DNA from: an uncultured Bacteroidia bacterium
Lineage (GTDB): Bacteria > Bacteroidota > Bacteroidia > Bacteroidales > F082
Direction of reading: 5' to 3'
DNA length: 33,397 nucleotides
NCBI GenBank assembly: GCA_902799345.1
Contig: CADBZW010000025.1
Span: 1-33,397, forward strand
Shown here: positions 9,003 through 19,132 of the stretch, one piece after another
How the letters are laid out: each line of letters begins with the position of its first letter
Numbering within the stretch: position 1 is the stretch's first letter
Program-made: the position numbers and the translations under genes
The notes under the pieces: generated by a model
Database searches by the model: none
What the model saw: only the letters and a program-made list of their open reading frames with translations
Told to the model about the DNA's origin: nothing

Positions 9003-9016
9003 AGCCCTTTTCGTGT

Positions 9017-9065
9017 CACTTTGTCACCCCAACTGACAAAAACCTGCCATTTTCCACTTTGGCAC
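9017..9065. promoter_or_regulatory. Candidate groESL operator/promoter region
   Basis: CACTTTGKCAC occurs twice (9017-9027, 9055-9065). The segment also holds the inverted repeats TTGTCA...TGACAA (9021-9039) and TGCCA...TGGCA (9045-9064). No TAnnTTTG box precedes groES, so these sites may serve a heat-shock control. TTGGCACG at 9059-9066 resembles the -24 part of a sigma-54 promoter, but the expected -12 GC is missing. Confidence 0.35.
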
Positions 9066-9130
9066 GAAATGTGACCAATAGCGGTCGTCAATTTTAAATC
9101 TTGAATTTTAAATTTTAAATCAGAATAATT

Positions 9131-9409
9131 ATGGCAAAACTATCAATCAAACCTTTGGCTGACCGCGTGGTCATCGAGCCCGCCGCCGCCGAACAGAAAA
9201 CCGCAAGCGGTATCATCATCCCCGACACCGCAAAAGAGAAACCCCAACAAGGCACTGTAGTCGCCGTTGGCCCTGGCACGAAAGATAACCAAATGACCCT
9301 GAAGGTCGGTGACAATGTCATCTATGGCAAATATGCCGGCACCGAGTTCCACCTCGACGGCAAGGATTACATGATCATGCGTGAATCTGATGTCATTGCT
9401 ATCATCTAA
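9131..9409 (+). CDS. groES: Co-chaperonin GroES
   Basis: A 92-residue cap protein that forms a heptameric lid on GroEL and helps fold cytoplasmic proteins. The N-terminus has the family signature [12 protein letters not shown], followed by the mobile-loop region [18 protein letters not shown] and the VVAVGPG and [13 protein letters not shown] segments. Length is standard. It is the first gene of a groES-groEL pair, and an AT-rich stretch (ATTTTAAAT repeats, 9090-9120) precedes the start. The 83-bp gap to groEL contains a palindromic repeat. Confidence 0.98.
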   Translation: MAKLSIKPLADRVVIEPAAAEQKTASGIIIPDTAKEKPQQGTVVAVGPGTKDNQMTLKVGDNVIYGKYAGTEFHLDGKDYMIMRESDVIAII

Positions 9410-9413
9410 TCTG

Positions 9414-9445
9414 TTGTAAAGACGTAGCGCGCTACGTCTCTACAA
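9414..9445. repeat. REP-like palindrome between groES and groEL
   Basis: Arms 9414-9428 (TTGTAAAGACGTAGC) and 9431-9445 pair with one mismatch. The ends match the palindrome at 489-516, while the centre differs. It begins 5 bp after the groES stop. Confidence 0.75.
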
Positions 9446-9480
9446 AACAACAATTAAACACTTAAACAGTCAACAAATAA

Positions 9481-11127
<1,647 letters not shown>

Positions 11128-11151
11128 TCCGCGTATGACACGCTTCGCGTC

Positions 11152-11171
11152 ATTGCGAGGAACGAAGCAAT
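11152..11171. repeat. Short palindromic repeat with GAGGAACGAA loop
   Basis: The stem ATTGC/GCAAT encloses the loop GAGGAACGAA. It belongs with the larger elements at 20028-20075 and 21293-21336, which carry an extended form of the same loop. Confidence 0.6.
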
Positions 11172-11197
11172 CCAGTCCAAAAGTTTTGGAAACGAGC

Positions 11198-11232
11198 AAA
11201 AGGCTGACTGCGTGAGCAGGCAGCCTTTTTTT
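11198..11232 (+). terminator. Intrinsic terminator after groEL
   Basis: The stem AAAAGGCTG (11198-11206) pairs with 11221-11229. An inner CTGC/GCAG stem follows after a one-base mismatch, and the structure ends in a run of seven T. Confidence 0.85.
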
Positions 11233-11253
11233 ATGCATATCGCAATTTTTTTC

Positions 11254-11261
11254 TATCTTTG
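11254..11261 (+). promoter_or_regulatory. -7 promoter box of the M23 peptidase gene
   Basis: TATCTTTG, a perfect TAnnTTTG match, 34 bp before the ATG at 11296. It rules out upstream in-frame Met codons (11212) as starts. Confidence 0.55.
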
Positions 11262-11295
11262 CAAGTTATTAATACCTAATTTATTAATAAGCGAC

Positions 11296-12234
11296 ATGTC
11301 AGAAGCAAAAAAAGATAGAACCATCACGCTTGCCAGGTTGCGTAAGTGGCTTTCGCTCAAGAAGCTCAACCGTAAGTATGACTTCGCGATGTCGCATGAC
11401 GAAACGGGGCACACCATGCTCAGATTCAGGCTTAATCTACTCAACCTCATTTTGGTCATCCTCGGCATTGCCCTGTTGCTCATCGTCATCACCACCTTCA
11501 TCATCGCCTTCACGCCGCTGCGCGAATACATACCGGGTTATACCGACACTAACCTCAACCGCGAGGTGTATGAACTCAACCTCCGTGCCGACTCTCTCGC
11601 CAAGGAGATGCAGAAAAAGGACGTCTATTTCGAGAACATCAAGAAAATCATCGAAGGTTATGACTTCGCTGCCGACAGCGCTTTGGTGTCTATGAATATC
11701 TATGAGCCTCTTCCGAAGGGCGTCACCGATACCATTACCTTGAAGAAATCGGTGCAAGACAGTGTACTACGTTCCGAATACGAGGCCCAAAGCCAATATA
11801 ACCTCTTCGGTGACGACTACCTGCCGACCACCAAGCCCAACTCTTTGGTGAAGAACTTCTTCGTACCGCTCAACGGCACCATCGTCAACGGGTTCAATGC
11901 CGACATAGGTCACTTCGGCGTCGACATTGCTACCGACGGAGACCAAATCATTAATGCCACCTTGGATGGCACTGTGGTGTTTTCCACATGGAGTATCAAC
12001 AATGGCTACTGCATTGGCATCCAGCATGAAGATAGCTATTTCTCTGTGTATAAGCATAATGCCACCTTGCTGAAAAAAGAAGGCGACTACGTGAAGGCGG
12101 GCGAGGCCATCGCTATCTTGGGCCACTCGGGCGATGGCACAGACCCCGAACACCTCCATTTCGAGCTGTGGCACAACGGCATCGCCATTAATCCTGCCGA
12201 ATACATGACCATTATTAATCCCGACGCAAACTAA
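11296..12234 (+). CDS. M23 family metallopeptidase, membrane-anchored
   Basis: A 312-residue protein predicted to cut peptidoglycan cross-bridges or act as a regulator of such enzymes. A cytoplasmic stretch of about 46 residues is followed by one membrane span (residues 47-72), a charged linker of coiled-coil character and a C-terminal LytM/M23 domain. The zinc ligands are all present: His206 and Asp210 in HFGVD, and His288 in HLHFE; His286 is the second catalytic-site His. Enzymatic activity is therefore plausible, unlike in degenerate LytM regulators. The start at 11296 follows a promoter box, and the coding sequence is followed by rseP after 47 bp. Confidence 0.88.
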   Translation: MSEAKKDRTITLARLRKWLSLKKLNRKYDFAMSHDETGHTMLRFRLNLLNLILVILGIALLLIVITTFIIAFTPLREYIPGYTDTNLNREVYELNLRADSLAKEMQKKDVYFENIKKIIEGYDFAADSALVSMNIYEPLPKGVTDTITLKKSVQDSVLRSEYEAQSQYNLFGDDYLPTTKPNSLVKNFFVPLNGTIVNGFNADIGHFGVDIATDGDQIINATLDGTVVFSTWSINNGYCIGIQHEDSYFSVYKHNATLLKKEGDYVKAGEAIAILGHSGDGTDPEHLHFELWHNGIAINPAEYMTIINPDAN

Positions 12235-12241
12235 AAATCAC

Positions 12242-12249
12242 TATATTTG
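12242..12249 (+). promoter_or_regulatory. -7 promoter box of rseP
   Basis: TATATTTG fits TAnnTTTG and lies 32 bp before the rseP ATG, so rseP may be transcribed separately from the M23 gene. Confidence 0.5.
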
Positions 12250-12281
12250 CACGCTTTTTCACCCTTTAATACGATTCAATT

Positions 12282-13760
12282 ATGACTATATTAATAAAGG
12301 TATTACAGTTTTTCCTTTCACTTTCCATATTGATTTTCGTTCACGAGCTGGGACATTTCCTTGCCGCCAAGGCCTTCAAGACTCGCGTCGAGAAGTTCTA
12401 CCTCTTCTTCGACTGGGGCTTCTCGCTCTTCCGCTGCAAGAAGGTGAACGGCAAGTGGCGTTTCAAGTTCTTCGCGAAGAACGACCCCGAGAAATACACC
12501 GTCACCGAGTATCGTGATGCGGCAGGAAAGAAACAGAAGAACTACGAGCCTGTCGACTTGAGCACCTTGCCCGAGGACGACTGGCGTCGCAGCGACGAGA
12601 CGGAATACGGCATCGGCTGGTTCCCGCTGGGTGGATACAACAAAATCGCCGGCATGGTCGATGAGTCGATGGACAAGTCACAGATGGCCCAGCCGCCGCA
12701 GCCGTGGGAGTTCCGCTCCAAGCCCGCCTGGCAACGCTTTATCATCATGATAGCGGGTGTGACTATGAATGTGCTCCTCGCCTTCGTTATCTACATCGGC
12801 TTGCTCACCAAGGAAGGCGAACAGTATCTTCCCACTACTGAAGTCAATAAGTATGGTATCAGTGTCGACAGCCTGGGTTATGAGCTAGGCTTCCGCGACG
12901 GCGACCAAATCCTGTCCGTCGACGGCGAGGAAATCGAGCGATTCCAGGATATCCCCATGCAAATCATTCTCGACAAGGCCAAGGCCGTTGAGGTGAAACG
13001 CAATGGAAGAGACACGGTCATCAACCTGCCCGAGGATGCGGTCACCAAACTGCTTAGCTCACAGGATCCCAATTTCATCACGTATCGTTTCCCCTTCGTG
13101 GTGGACCAGGTGATGGACCAGTCAGCCGCTCAGGCTGGCGGATTGAAGGAAGGCGATGCCATCATCGGCATTAATGATATCGAAACGCCTTATTATCAAG
13201 ACTTTGTAAAAAATATCAAGCAGTTCAAGAATCAAGATATTGAAGTCGTTGTGCTGCGCGACAACGACACGGTATCCTTGGCTATGCATCTTCCCGAAGA
13301 GGGTGTGATAGGTGCCTATTGCAGGACTTATCTACCTGATTATTATGAAATTGAGACCAAGGAATACACCTTCTTCCAAGCCATTCCTGCCGGCTTTTCA
13401 AAGACCTTTGACGAGCTAGGCGACTATTGGAAGCAGGTGAAACTGATTTTCAGTCCCAAGACCAAGGCTTACGAGAGTGTTGGCGGCTTCATCAGCATCG
13501 GAAAGATCTTCCCTGACCAATGGATTTGGAGCATCTTCTGGCGTATGACGGCCTTCCTCTCCATCGCCCTCGCGGTAATGAACATCCTGCCCATCCCAGC
13601 CTTGGATGGCGGGCACATCCTCTTCCTCCTGGTCGAAATCATCACGCGTCGCAAGCCCAGTGACAAGTTCATGGAAGTGGCCGAAACCATCGGTCTCGTC
13701 ATCGTTTTGGGGCTGGTCATCCTGGCCAACGGCAACGACATCATCAGGCTCTTTAGGTAA
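12282..13760 (+). CDS. rseP: RIP metalloprotease RseP (site-2 protease)
   Basis: A 492-residue zinc protease that cleaves transmembrane segments of regulatory proteins such as anti-sigma factors, and leftover signal peptides, within the inner membrane. The active site is HELGH at residues 21-25 in the first span, completed by Asp442 in the later NILPIPALDGGH span. Two PDZ-like domains lie between them (about residues 195-260 and 275-345), and a membrane span near residue 150 is followed by the periplasmic part. It is somewhat longer than the E. coli enzyme because of an insert near residues 40-110, a region often extended in Bacteroidota. It has its own promoter box and precedes the T9SS genes. 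Confidence 0.95.
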   Translation: MTILIKVLQFFLSLSILIFVHELGHFLAAKAFKTRVEKFYLFFDWGFSLFRCKKVNGKWRFKFFAKNDPEKYTVTEYRDAAGKKQKNYEPVDLSTLPEDDWRRSDETEYGIGWFPLGGYNKIAGMVDESMDKSQMAQPPQPWEFRSKPAWQRFIIMIAGVTMNVLLAFVIYIGLLTKEGEQYLPTTEVNKYGISVDSLGYELGFRDGDQILSVDGEEIERFQDIPMQIILDKAKAVEVKRNGRDTVINLPEDAVTKLLSSQDPNFITYRFPFVVDQVMDQSAAQAGGLKEGDAIIGINDIETPYYQDFVKNIKQFKNQDIEVVVLRDNDTVSLAMHLPEEGVIGAYCRTYLPDYYEIETKEYTFFQAIPAGFSKTFDELGDYWKQVKLIFSPKTKAYESVGGFISIGKIFPDQWIWSIFWRMTAFLSIALAVMNILPIPALDGGHILFLLVEIITRRKPSDKFMEVAETIGLVIVLGLVILANGNDIIRLFR

Positions 13761-13774
13761 TTTTTTCAAATTAA

Positions 13775-13807
13775 TTTGTCCGAGTAAAGATTAATTCCGT
13801 AACTTCG
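13775..13807 (+). promoter_or_regulatory. Promoter of the porP/T9SS gene block
   Basis: TTTG at 13775-13778 and TAACTTCG at 13800-13807 are 21 bp apart. This fits the Bacteroidota arrangement TTTG-N19-21-TAnnTTTG with one mismatch in the -7 box. It lies 21 bp before porP. Confidence 0.5.
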
Positions 13808-13828
13808 CAGTTTCAAACTCAACCCCAC

Positions 13829-14797
13829 ATGTCGAATTTGAAGAACAAGGTCAAACATATCCTCCTCTTTATTGTCGCGTTGTTGATGACGCGTGGTGCC
13901 ATGGCTCAGCAGTTGCCCATTTTCACGCAACACCACAACTCATACGCATTCGCCAATCCTGGTTTCTTTGGGATGAGCGAGGGTATTAATCTCATGGGTT
14001 TGTATCGTCAGCAGTGGGCTGGCTTTGTCGATGCCGACGGCAACAACGTGGCGCCACAGTCTTTCTTGTTGTCGGGCGACATGCCGCTCAGGGTGTTGCA
14101 TGGCGGCCTTGGCTTTTCGGTGCTTCAGGACCACATCGGCTTTGAAAACGATGTCAACATCGGGCTGGGCTATTCCTACCATATGGATTTGGGCGGCTCC
14201 ACCTTGGGCATTGGATTATCGGGTACCTTGATTAATCGTTCCGTCGACTTCTCTCAGCTCCATCCCATCAGTGAGGGCGACCCGCTTCTGGTGGGCTTGG
14301 GCGAGGAAAGCGCCATGCTGTTCGACTTCAACGTGGGTGTTTTCTGGCAAATCCCCGAGTCGGTTTTTGTGGGTTTCTCTGTTGTCAACGTGCTTGAGAG
14401 CATGACGAAGGCCCTCAACGACAATGCTGAGAGCAGTGCCAGCTTCGTCACCGACAGGACGTTCTACCTGATGGCGGGTTATCCATTCCAATTTGAAGGG
14501 CTGCCTAATTTCAAGTTCGTTCCTTCAGTGAACTTCATGACCGACATCTCCGCATGGCAGCTGAACGCCAGTATGAAAGTGGTGTATCGTGACCTGTTCT
14601 CTTTGGGTGTCAACTACCGTCCCCAGGAATCTGTCGGTCTCATGGTAGGCCTTACCATTAAGGACATCACCGTAGGTTATGCATATGATATCAACACTAT
14701 GGGTCTGCCGGGCTCACATGAGATAGCACTGAGTTATTGTTTCAAACTTGACCTCGACCGCAATCCGAGGGATTATAGGAGCGTAAGATATTTGTAA
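13829..14797 (+). CDS. porP: PorP/SprF family type IX secretion outer-membrane protein
   Basis: A 322-residue outer-membrane beta-barrel protein of the PorP/SprF family, which links the T9SS to cell-surface cargo. A signal peptide covers residues 1-26 (ending GAMAQQ), followed directly by the family start QLPIFTQHHNSYAFANPGFFG and RQQWAGF. Alternating hydrophobic segments through the rest fit membrane beta-strands, and the end (GSHEIALSYCFKL) is a typical last barrel strand. Its place immediately before gldK matches the porP-porK-porL-porM-porN order known from Porphyromonas. A separate promoter box precedes gldK, so porP may be expressed both alone and with the block. Confidence 0.93.
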   Translation: MSNLKNKVKHILLFIVALLMTRGAMAQQLPIFTQHHNSYAFANPGFFGMSEGINLMGLYRQQWAGFVDADGNNVAPQSFLLSGDMPLRVLHGGLGFSVLQDHIGFENDVNIGLGYSYHMDLGGSTLGIGLSGTLINRSVDFSQLHPISEGDPLLVGLGEESAMLFDFNVGVFWQIPESVFVGFSVVNVLESMTKALNDNAESSASFVTDRTFYLMAGYPFQFEGLPNFKFVPSVNFMTDISAWQLNASMKVVYRDLFSLGVNYRPQESVGLMVGLTIKDITVGYAYDINTMGLPGSHEIALSYCFKLDLDRNPRDYRSVRYL

Positions 14798-14881
14798 AAA
14801 TTGAAGAAAAAAAGAGGCAGCTTCAGTTCGGATTAATGCACATTGAGAGAAAAAAAGTGGAAAAAAAATCAAAAAAATAGG

Positions 14882-14910
14882 TTGCAGATACATAATATTT
14901 TCTAATTTTG
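14882..14910 (+). promoter_or_regulatory. Promoter of gldK
   Basis: GTTG ending at 14884 and TAATTTTG at 14903-14910 are 18 bp apart. The predicted leader of about 100 nt before the gldK ATG at 15016 is A-rich. The 218-bp gap 14798-15015 shows nothing else. Confidence 0.55.
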
Positions 14911-15015
14911 GCGGTTTTTAATTCTAAACCGTACCCCCAAAAAACGAGAAACGGATCGAAAAAAACTAGTCGAGATAATAAAAGTAAAAATAGTAATTAT
15001 ATCATTGTCAAGAAG

Positions 15016-16425
15016 ATGAAAAGACTACTGTTCGTATTTACCATGGCACTGCTGCTTGCGGGCTGTGGCAATTCAAATCAAGGCGAGTTGGTTGGAGTCA
15101 GAAAGTCCAACAAAACCTTTAACCAGCATGACCCCTACGGGATGGTCTTCGTCCCCCAAGGGAGTTTTACGATGGGTGTTGGTGGTGAAGACATCACGGG
15201 CTCCTATTTGAACGAACCCAAGACGGTGTCGGTTTCGGCTTTCTTTATGGACGAAACCGAAATCACCAACAACGAATACCGCCAATTCGTGTATTGGGTG
15301 AGAGACTCCATCGCAAGAAGAATACTGGCCGACAATTTCCCGGAAAGGTTCGCCATCACCGAGAGCAAAACGGGTGAGGTGTATGACCCCCCGAGGCTGA
15401 ATTGGAAAGAAAAGCTCGATTGGAATGGCAAGGATCAAGAAGTTCGTGAGGCTCTTGAACCTATGTACCTTCCCGAGCATGAAAGATATTTCCGTAGAAA
15501 GGAAATTGACACGAGAAAGTTGTACTATTCTTACTATTGGTTCGACATGGTTGCCGCTGCCAAGAAGGACTTCTCGGATGACAAGCTGATGGGCAACGAC
15601 TATTCGATTGGCGAAGCCGATGCCGGTATCAACGTCGATAGGAAGGGTGCTTGGTCGAACCGTAAGCAGGGCTATAGCGACCGTTCGGTCTATGCCCGTG
15701 CCGAGGTTATCAATGTGTACCCCGACACGCTCTGCTGGATTCACGACTACAGCTATTCGTTCAACGACCCGATGACGGAGCGTTACTTCTGGCATCCTGC
15801 CTACGATAACTACCCGGTGGTGGGTGTCACCTGGCAACAAGCTCGTGCATTCTGCGTGTGGCGTACCGAATTGCTCAACGCCTACTTGCGTACGCGTAAG
15901 GGCGTTGACATGTCGGAGTTCCGTCTGCCCACAGAGACCGAATGGGAATGGGCAGCACGTGGTGGCCAGATGCTGAATCCTTATCCGTGGGGTGGTCCTA
16001 ACCCCGCTAACGCCAAAGGCTGCTTCTTGGCCAACTTCAAGCCGAGAAGAGGCAACTATCTCGCCGACGGTGGTCTGCGTACCCTCGTCGTGGGTTGCTA
16101 TCCTCCCAATGGCTGGGGCCTTTATGACATGGCCGGCAACGTTGCCGAATGGACCAACACTGCCTTCGACCCCAACTCCTACAACTTCACTTGGGACATG
16201 AACCCCAACTATACCTATAACGCTAAGATCGACGACCCGCCGGTCATGAAGCGTAAGGTGGTGCGCGGTGGCTCATGGAAGGACATCTCCTACTATATGC
16301 AAGTCACCACCCGCGACTACCAATATCAGGATTCAGCCAACTGCTATACTGGCTTCCGTTGCATCCAGCCTTACCTTGGCCGTAACAAGGGCGACAATCC
16401 GAGAATGTCGAGAGTGTACAGATAA
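15016..16425 (+). CDS. gldK: T9SS ring lipoprotein GldK
   Basis: A 469-residue lipoprotein that, with GldN, forms the periplasmic ring attached to the outer membrane in the type IX secretion system. The start at 15016 gives a clean lipoprotein signal, MKRLLFVFTMALLLAGC. The body is a formylglycine-generating-enzyme-like (sulfatase-modifying) fold: GMVFVPQGSFTMG, then FFMDETEITNNEYRQF, VVGVTWQQARAFCVW, RLPTETEWEWAARGG, GLYDMAGNVAEWTN and VVRGGSWKD...TGFRC. The family uses this fold structurally. Upstream in-frame Met codons (14908) were rejected because the -7 box overlaps them and they would hide the signal peptide. It is first of gldK-gldL-gldM-gldN, all on one strand with short gaps. Confidence 0.96.
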   Translation: MKRLLFVFTMALLLAGCGNSNQGELVGVRKSNKTFNQHDPYGMVFVPQGSFTMGVGGEDITGSYLNEPKTVSVSAFFMDETEITNNEYRQFVYWVRDSIARRILADNFPERFAITESKTGEVYDPPRLNWKEKLDWNGKDQEVREALEPMYLPEHERYFRRKEIDTRKLYYSYYWFDMVAAAKKDFSDDKLMGNDYSIGEADAGINVDRKGAWSNRKQGYSDRSVYARAEVINVYPDTLCWIHDYSYSFNDPMTERYFWHPAYDNYPVVGVTWQQARAFCVWRTELLNAYLRTRKGVDMSEFRLPTETEWEWAARGGQMLNPYPWGGPNPANAKGCFLANFKPRRGNYLADGGLRTLVVGCYPPNGWGLYDMAGNVAEWTNTAFDPNSYNFTWDMNPNYTYNAKIDDPPVMKRKVVRGGSWKDISYYMQVTTRDYQYQDSANCYTGFRCIQPYLGRNKGDNPRMSRVYR

Positions 16426-16478
16426 AACATAGAATAATCAATTAATTAAATAAAAATCAACTTAAAAATCAAATTGTC

Positions 16479-17327
16479 ATGGCAAAGAAAGAACTTAGCA
16501 AATTCCAACAATTCCTCACTTCGAGAAAGTTCAAAACCTTTATGGGATACCTCTACGGTTGGGGTGCCTCCGTCGTTATGATTGGTGCTTACTTCAAGCT
16601 GACCCACATCCAAGGTGCTGACCTCATGTTGGCCATCGGTCTGGGTGTTGAAGCATTGATCTTCTTTATGTCGGCCTTTGAGCCTCAGCATGTCGAATAT
16701 GCTTGGGACAATGTTTTCTGCGAACTTGATGAAGAGTGGGATGGAAAAACGCGTACTCAGTTTGCCACTACTAATGGCGGTTCCGCTGCCAGCAACCTCA
16801 CCTCAGCTGAGGATGCCATGCTGAGCAAGATGCTTGAAAAGATGAACGTCTCCGAAGATACCTTCAAGAAACTCGGAAGAGGCATCGACAAACTGGCTGA
16901 AAACGCTGGTCAGATGGCTGACATCTCCAACGCTATGGCCGCTACCACCAACTATGCCGCTGCTATGGACCGTGCCACGAAGTCAATCGGTGATTTCTCG
17001 AATGCTTACATTCAAACCAACCAGAAGCTGTCTGATTCTTTGGGCAAGCTCGACTTCAGCGCCCTCGATGGCAACACCATCAAGAAAGTGGCCAGCAGCA
17101 TGACTTCTCTCAACTCCATCTACGAGTTGCAGCTGCAAGGTGCAGAGCAGACCTCTGCCGCCAGCAAGAAGTTGACCGAAACTATGAACAAGTACATGGA
17201 TAACCTCAACGCTTCATCACAGAACGCCGGCCAACTCAACCAGCAGTTGACTCAGTTGTCACAGCGCTTGACCGCTTTGAACAACGTCTATGGTGGAATG
17301 TTGTCAGCAATGAATATCAAGGCATAA
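16479..17327 (+). CDS. gldL: T9SS motor protein GldL
   Basis: A 282-residue inner-membrane protein that, with GldM, forms the proton-driven motor of the type IX secretion system. It has two membrane spans, about residues 20-40 and 47-67. The second holds Glu58 (GLGVEALIFFMSAFEP), which corresponds to the membrane glutamate implicated in proton flow. The rest is a long cytoplasmic region rich in Ala, Ser and Asn with coiled-coil character. Its length is closer to PorL of Porphyromonas than to the shorter flavobacterial GldL. It lies 53 bp after gldK and 44 bp before gldM, and no promoter box was seen in either gap. Confidence 0.96.
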   Translation: MAKKELSKFQQFLTSRKFKTFMGYLYGWGASVVMIGAYFKLTHIQGADLMLAIGLGVEALIFFMSAFEPQHVEYAWDNVFCELDEEWDGKTRTQFATTNGGSAASNLTSAEDAMLSKMLEKMNVSEDTFKKLGRGIDKLAENAGQMADISNAMAATTNYAAAMDRATKSIGDFSNAYIQTNQKLSDSLGKLDFSALDGNTIKKVASSMTSLNSIYELQLQGAEQTSAASKKLTETMNKYMDNLNASSQNAGQLNQQLTQLSQRLTALNNVYGGMLSAMNIKA

Positions 17328-17354
17328 TTCTACTCAATGCGATTGTATAACATA

Positions 17355-17363
17355 AGAAAGGAG
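17355..17363 (+). promoter_or_regulatory. Strong Shine-Dalgarno sequence of gldM
   Basis: AGAAAGGAG is complementary over nine bases to the usual 3' end of Bacteroidota 16S rRNA (CUCCUUUCU), and lies 8 bp before ATG 17372. It supports this start. Such sites are rare in this phylum and absent from most genes here. Confidence 0.7.
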
Positions 17364-17371
17364 TAAGAATT

Positions 17372-19108
17372 ATGGCAGGCTATAAAGAAACCCCAAGACA
17401 GAAGATGATCGGTATGATGTACCTGGTCTACACTGCCTTGTTAGCTATGAATGTCTCGAAAGACATCCTCGATGCCTTCGACACAGTGAATGCGGGTGTT
17501 CAAACTACGAACATCACTCTCTCACAGCAAATCGGTCAGAAATATGCTGCTTTTGAAGAGCAGTATGGTCTGGACAAAGAAAAGGTCGGCCCCTATTGGG
17601 AGCAAGCTCAGGCTTTGAGAACAGAAGCCGACGAACTCATCAACTACGTCGAGGCCCTGAAATGGGACTTGGTGAAGAAAGTTGAATGCGAAAAGGCTAA
17701 GACTCCAGCCGAAGCCGCTTCGATGGCTTTGACAAGCGGTCTGCTTAGATCTGCCGATACGGTGGGTATGAATGGTCGTAAGATCTATAACATCAATACC
17801 TCCAAAGTGCAGTCAAGAGACAACTACAACAAACCCACCGAATACATGATGGGTAACCCAGAAGGTACTGGCGTGGCTTTTGAACTCTCACAGAAGATTA
17901 AGAAATTCCGCGCCGAGGTTGTGAAAGCTATGGGTCCGGAACACTCCCACGAAATCGGTCTGATTACCGATAGTATCTATGGCCCGAAGAAGTTCGTCAT
18001 GGAACAAACCGGTCTCGCCGAAAGCGCTCTGAAGAAGTTGCCCGTCGAAGGCGATTTCTATGCTGCCAAGATGAACTATGATCCCACTGCCAATGATGCC
18101 ATTTCGCAAGGTTGGGAATATCACAACTTCCACCACACCGTGTTGGTCGCCGACGTGACCTTGTTGAACAAGATCATCTCTGAGGCACAGACCGCTGAAT
18201 TGGATGCTGTCACCGAATTGATGTCTGACATCCACGCTAAGGACTTTACGTTTGATGAAATCGGCGCCAAGGTGTTTGCTGAGAGTGGCTATCTCCTCTC
18301 TGGCCAAACCTATAGGGCTCAGGCCATGGTGACCGCTTGGAAGAACTCACAACTCACCGCCCGCGTCAAACTCGATGGTGGCGCTGAGAAAGAATATACC
18401 AGCAACGCCCAAGGCGTGATTCCGTTGGAGTGGAACGTCGGTGTCGGTTCGCACAACTATACTGGTGTCATCGACATGCTTGATCCCTCGACCAACAAGA
18501 TGGAAGAGTTCCCGTTCCAGGGTTCCTTCGTCGTGGCTCCTCCTGCGGTGAGCGTTTCGGCCACCAAGATGAATGTGGTGTATCGTGGTATCAACAACCC
18601 GATTGCTGTCGGTGGCGGTGTCGGTGGCGAAATCAGCGCCTCGGCCAGCAGCGGCACATTGACCAGAACGGGTAATGGTACCTACAACCTGCTTCCTGGC
18701 GCTGCCGATGAAGTGACCATCAGTGTGACTTCCGCTGGTTCCAGCCTCGGTAGCATGAAGTTCCGTGTGAAAGACCTGCCCAAACCTCAGGCTCTTATCC
18801 GTAACGTGGTCAATGGCCAGGTTTCGAAGAGCGCCCTGCAGGCTGCTGGTCGTGTGGAAGCCGAGATGAAGGACTTCGACTTCGACGGTGTCCACTATGA
18901 CGTGGTTGGTTACACCTTCCGTTACAAGACCAAGAGTGGTACCACCAAGGAAGCCAAGGCCAACTCAGGCGGCTTTACTGATGAGATCAGGACTGCTATC
19001 AGTCAATCCAATGTGGGCGACATGTTCCAGTTCACGGCTATCCAAGTGCGTGGTAACGATGGCAAGACCAAGACCCTTGAGACGCCTATCGGTGTTGAAA
19101 TCAAGTAA
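17372..19108 (+). CDS. gldM: T9SS motor/shaft protein GldM
   Basis: A 578-residue protein with a short cytoplasmic N-terminus and one membrane span (about residues 11-30, MIGMMYLVYTALLAMNVSKD). A long periplasmic region forms a dimeric shaft that transmits GldL movement to the GldK/GldN ring. The N-terminal GYKETPRQKMIGMMYLVYTALLAMNV stretch is highly characteristic of the family. The periplasmic part splits into a helical domain (about 30-220) and successive beta-rich domains; the third contains Gly/Ser-rich loops (GGGVGGEISASASSG). It is slightly longer than the roughly 510-520 residues common in other species. A strong Shine-Dalgarno sequence precedes it, and gldN follows after 24 bp. Confidence 0.96.
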   Translation: MAGYKETPRQKMIGMMYLVYTALLAMNVSKDILDAFDTVNAGVQTTNITLSQQIGQKYAAFEEQYGLDKEKVGPYWEQAQALRTEADELINYVEALKWDLVKKVECEKAKTPAEAASMALTSGLLRSADTVGMNGRKIYNINTSKVQSRDNYNKPTEYMMGNPEGTGVAFELSQKIKKFRAEVVKAMGPEHSHEIGLITDSIYGPKKFVMEQTGLAESALKKLPVEGDFYAAKMNYDPTANDAISQGWEYHNFHHTVLVADVTLLNKIISEAQTAELDAVTELMSDIHAKDFTFDEIGAKVFAESGYLLSGQTYRAQAMVTAWKNSQLTARVKLDGGAEKEYTSNAQGVIPLEWNVGVGSHNYTGVIDMLDPSTNKMEEFPFQGSFVVAPPAVSVSATKMNVVYRGINNPIAVGGGVGGEISASASSGTLTRTGNGTYNLLPGAADEVTISVTSAGSSLGSMKFRVKDLPKPQALIRNVVNGQVSKSALQAAGRVEAEMKDFDFDGVHYDVVGYTFRYKTKSGTTKEAKANSGGFTDEIRTAISQSNVGDMFQFTAIQVRGNDGKTKTLETPIGVEIK

Positions 19109-19132
19109 TTGAATATTTAAAACCCAAATAAG

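Noticed and set aside
9059-9075. A sigma-54 promoter before groES.
   Set aside because: The -24-like TTGGCACG is present, but the expected -12 GC is replaced by GA at the required distance.
11212-11295. Upstream start for the M23 peptidase (MSRQPFF...).
   Set aside because: The -7 promoter box at 11254-11261 and the groEL terminator lie inside that extension.
14908-15015. Upstream start for GldK, adding 36 basic residues.
   Set aside because: The promoter box at 14903-14910 overlaps that ATG, and the lipoprotein signal begins exactly at 15016.
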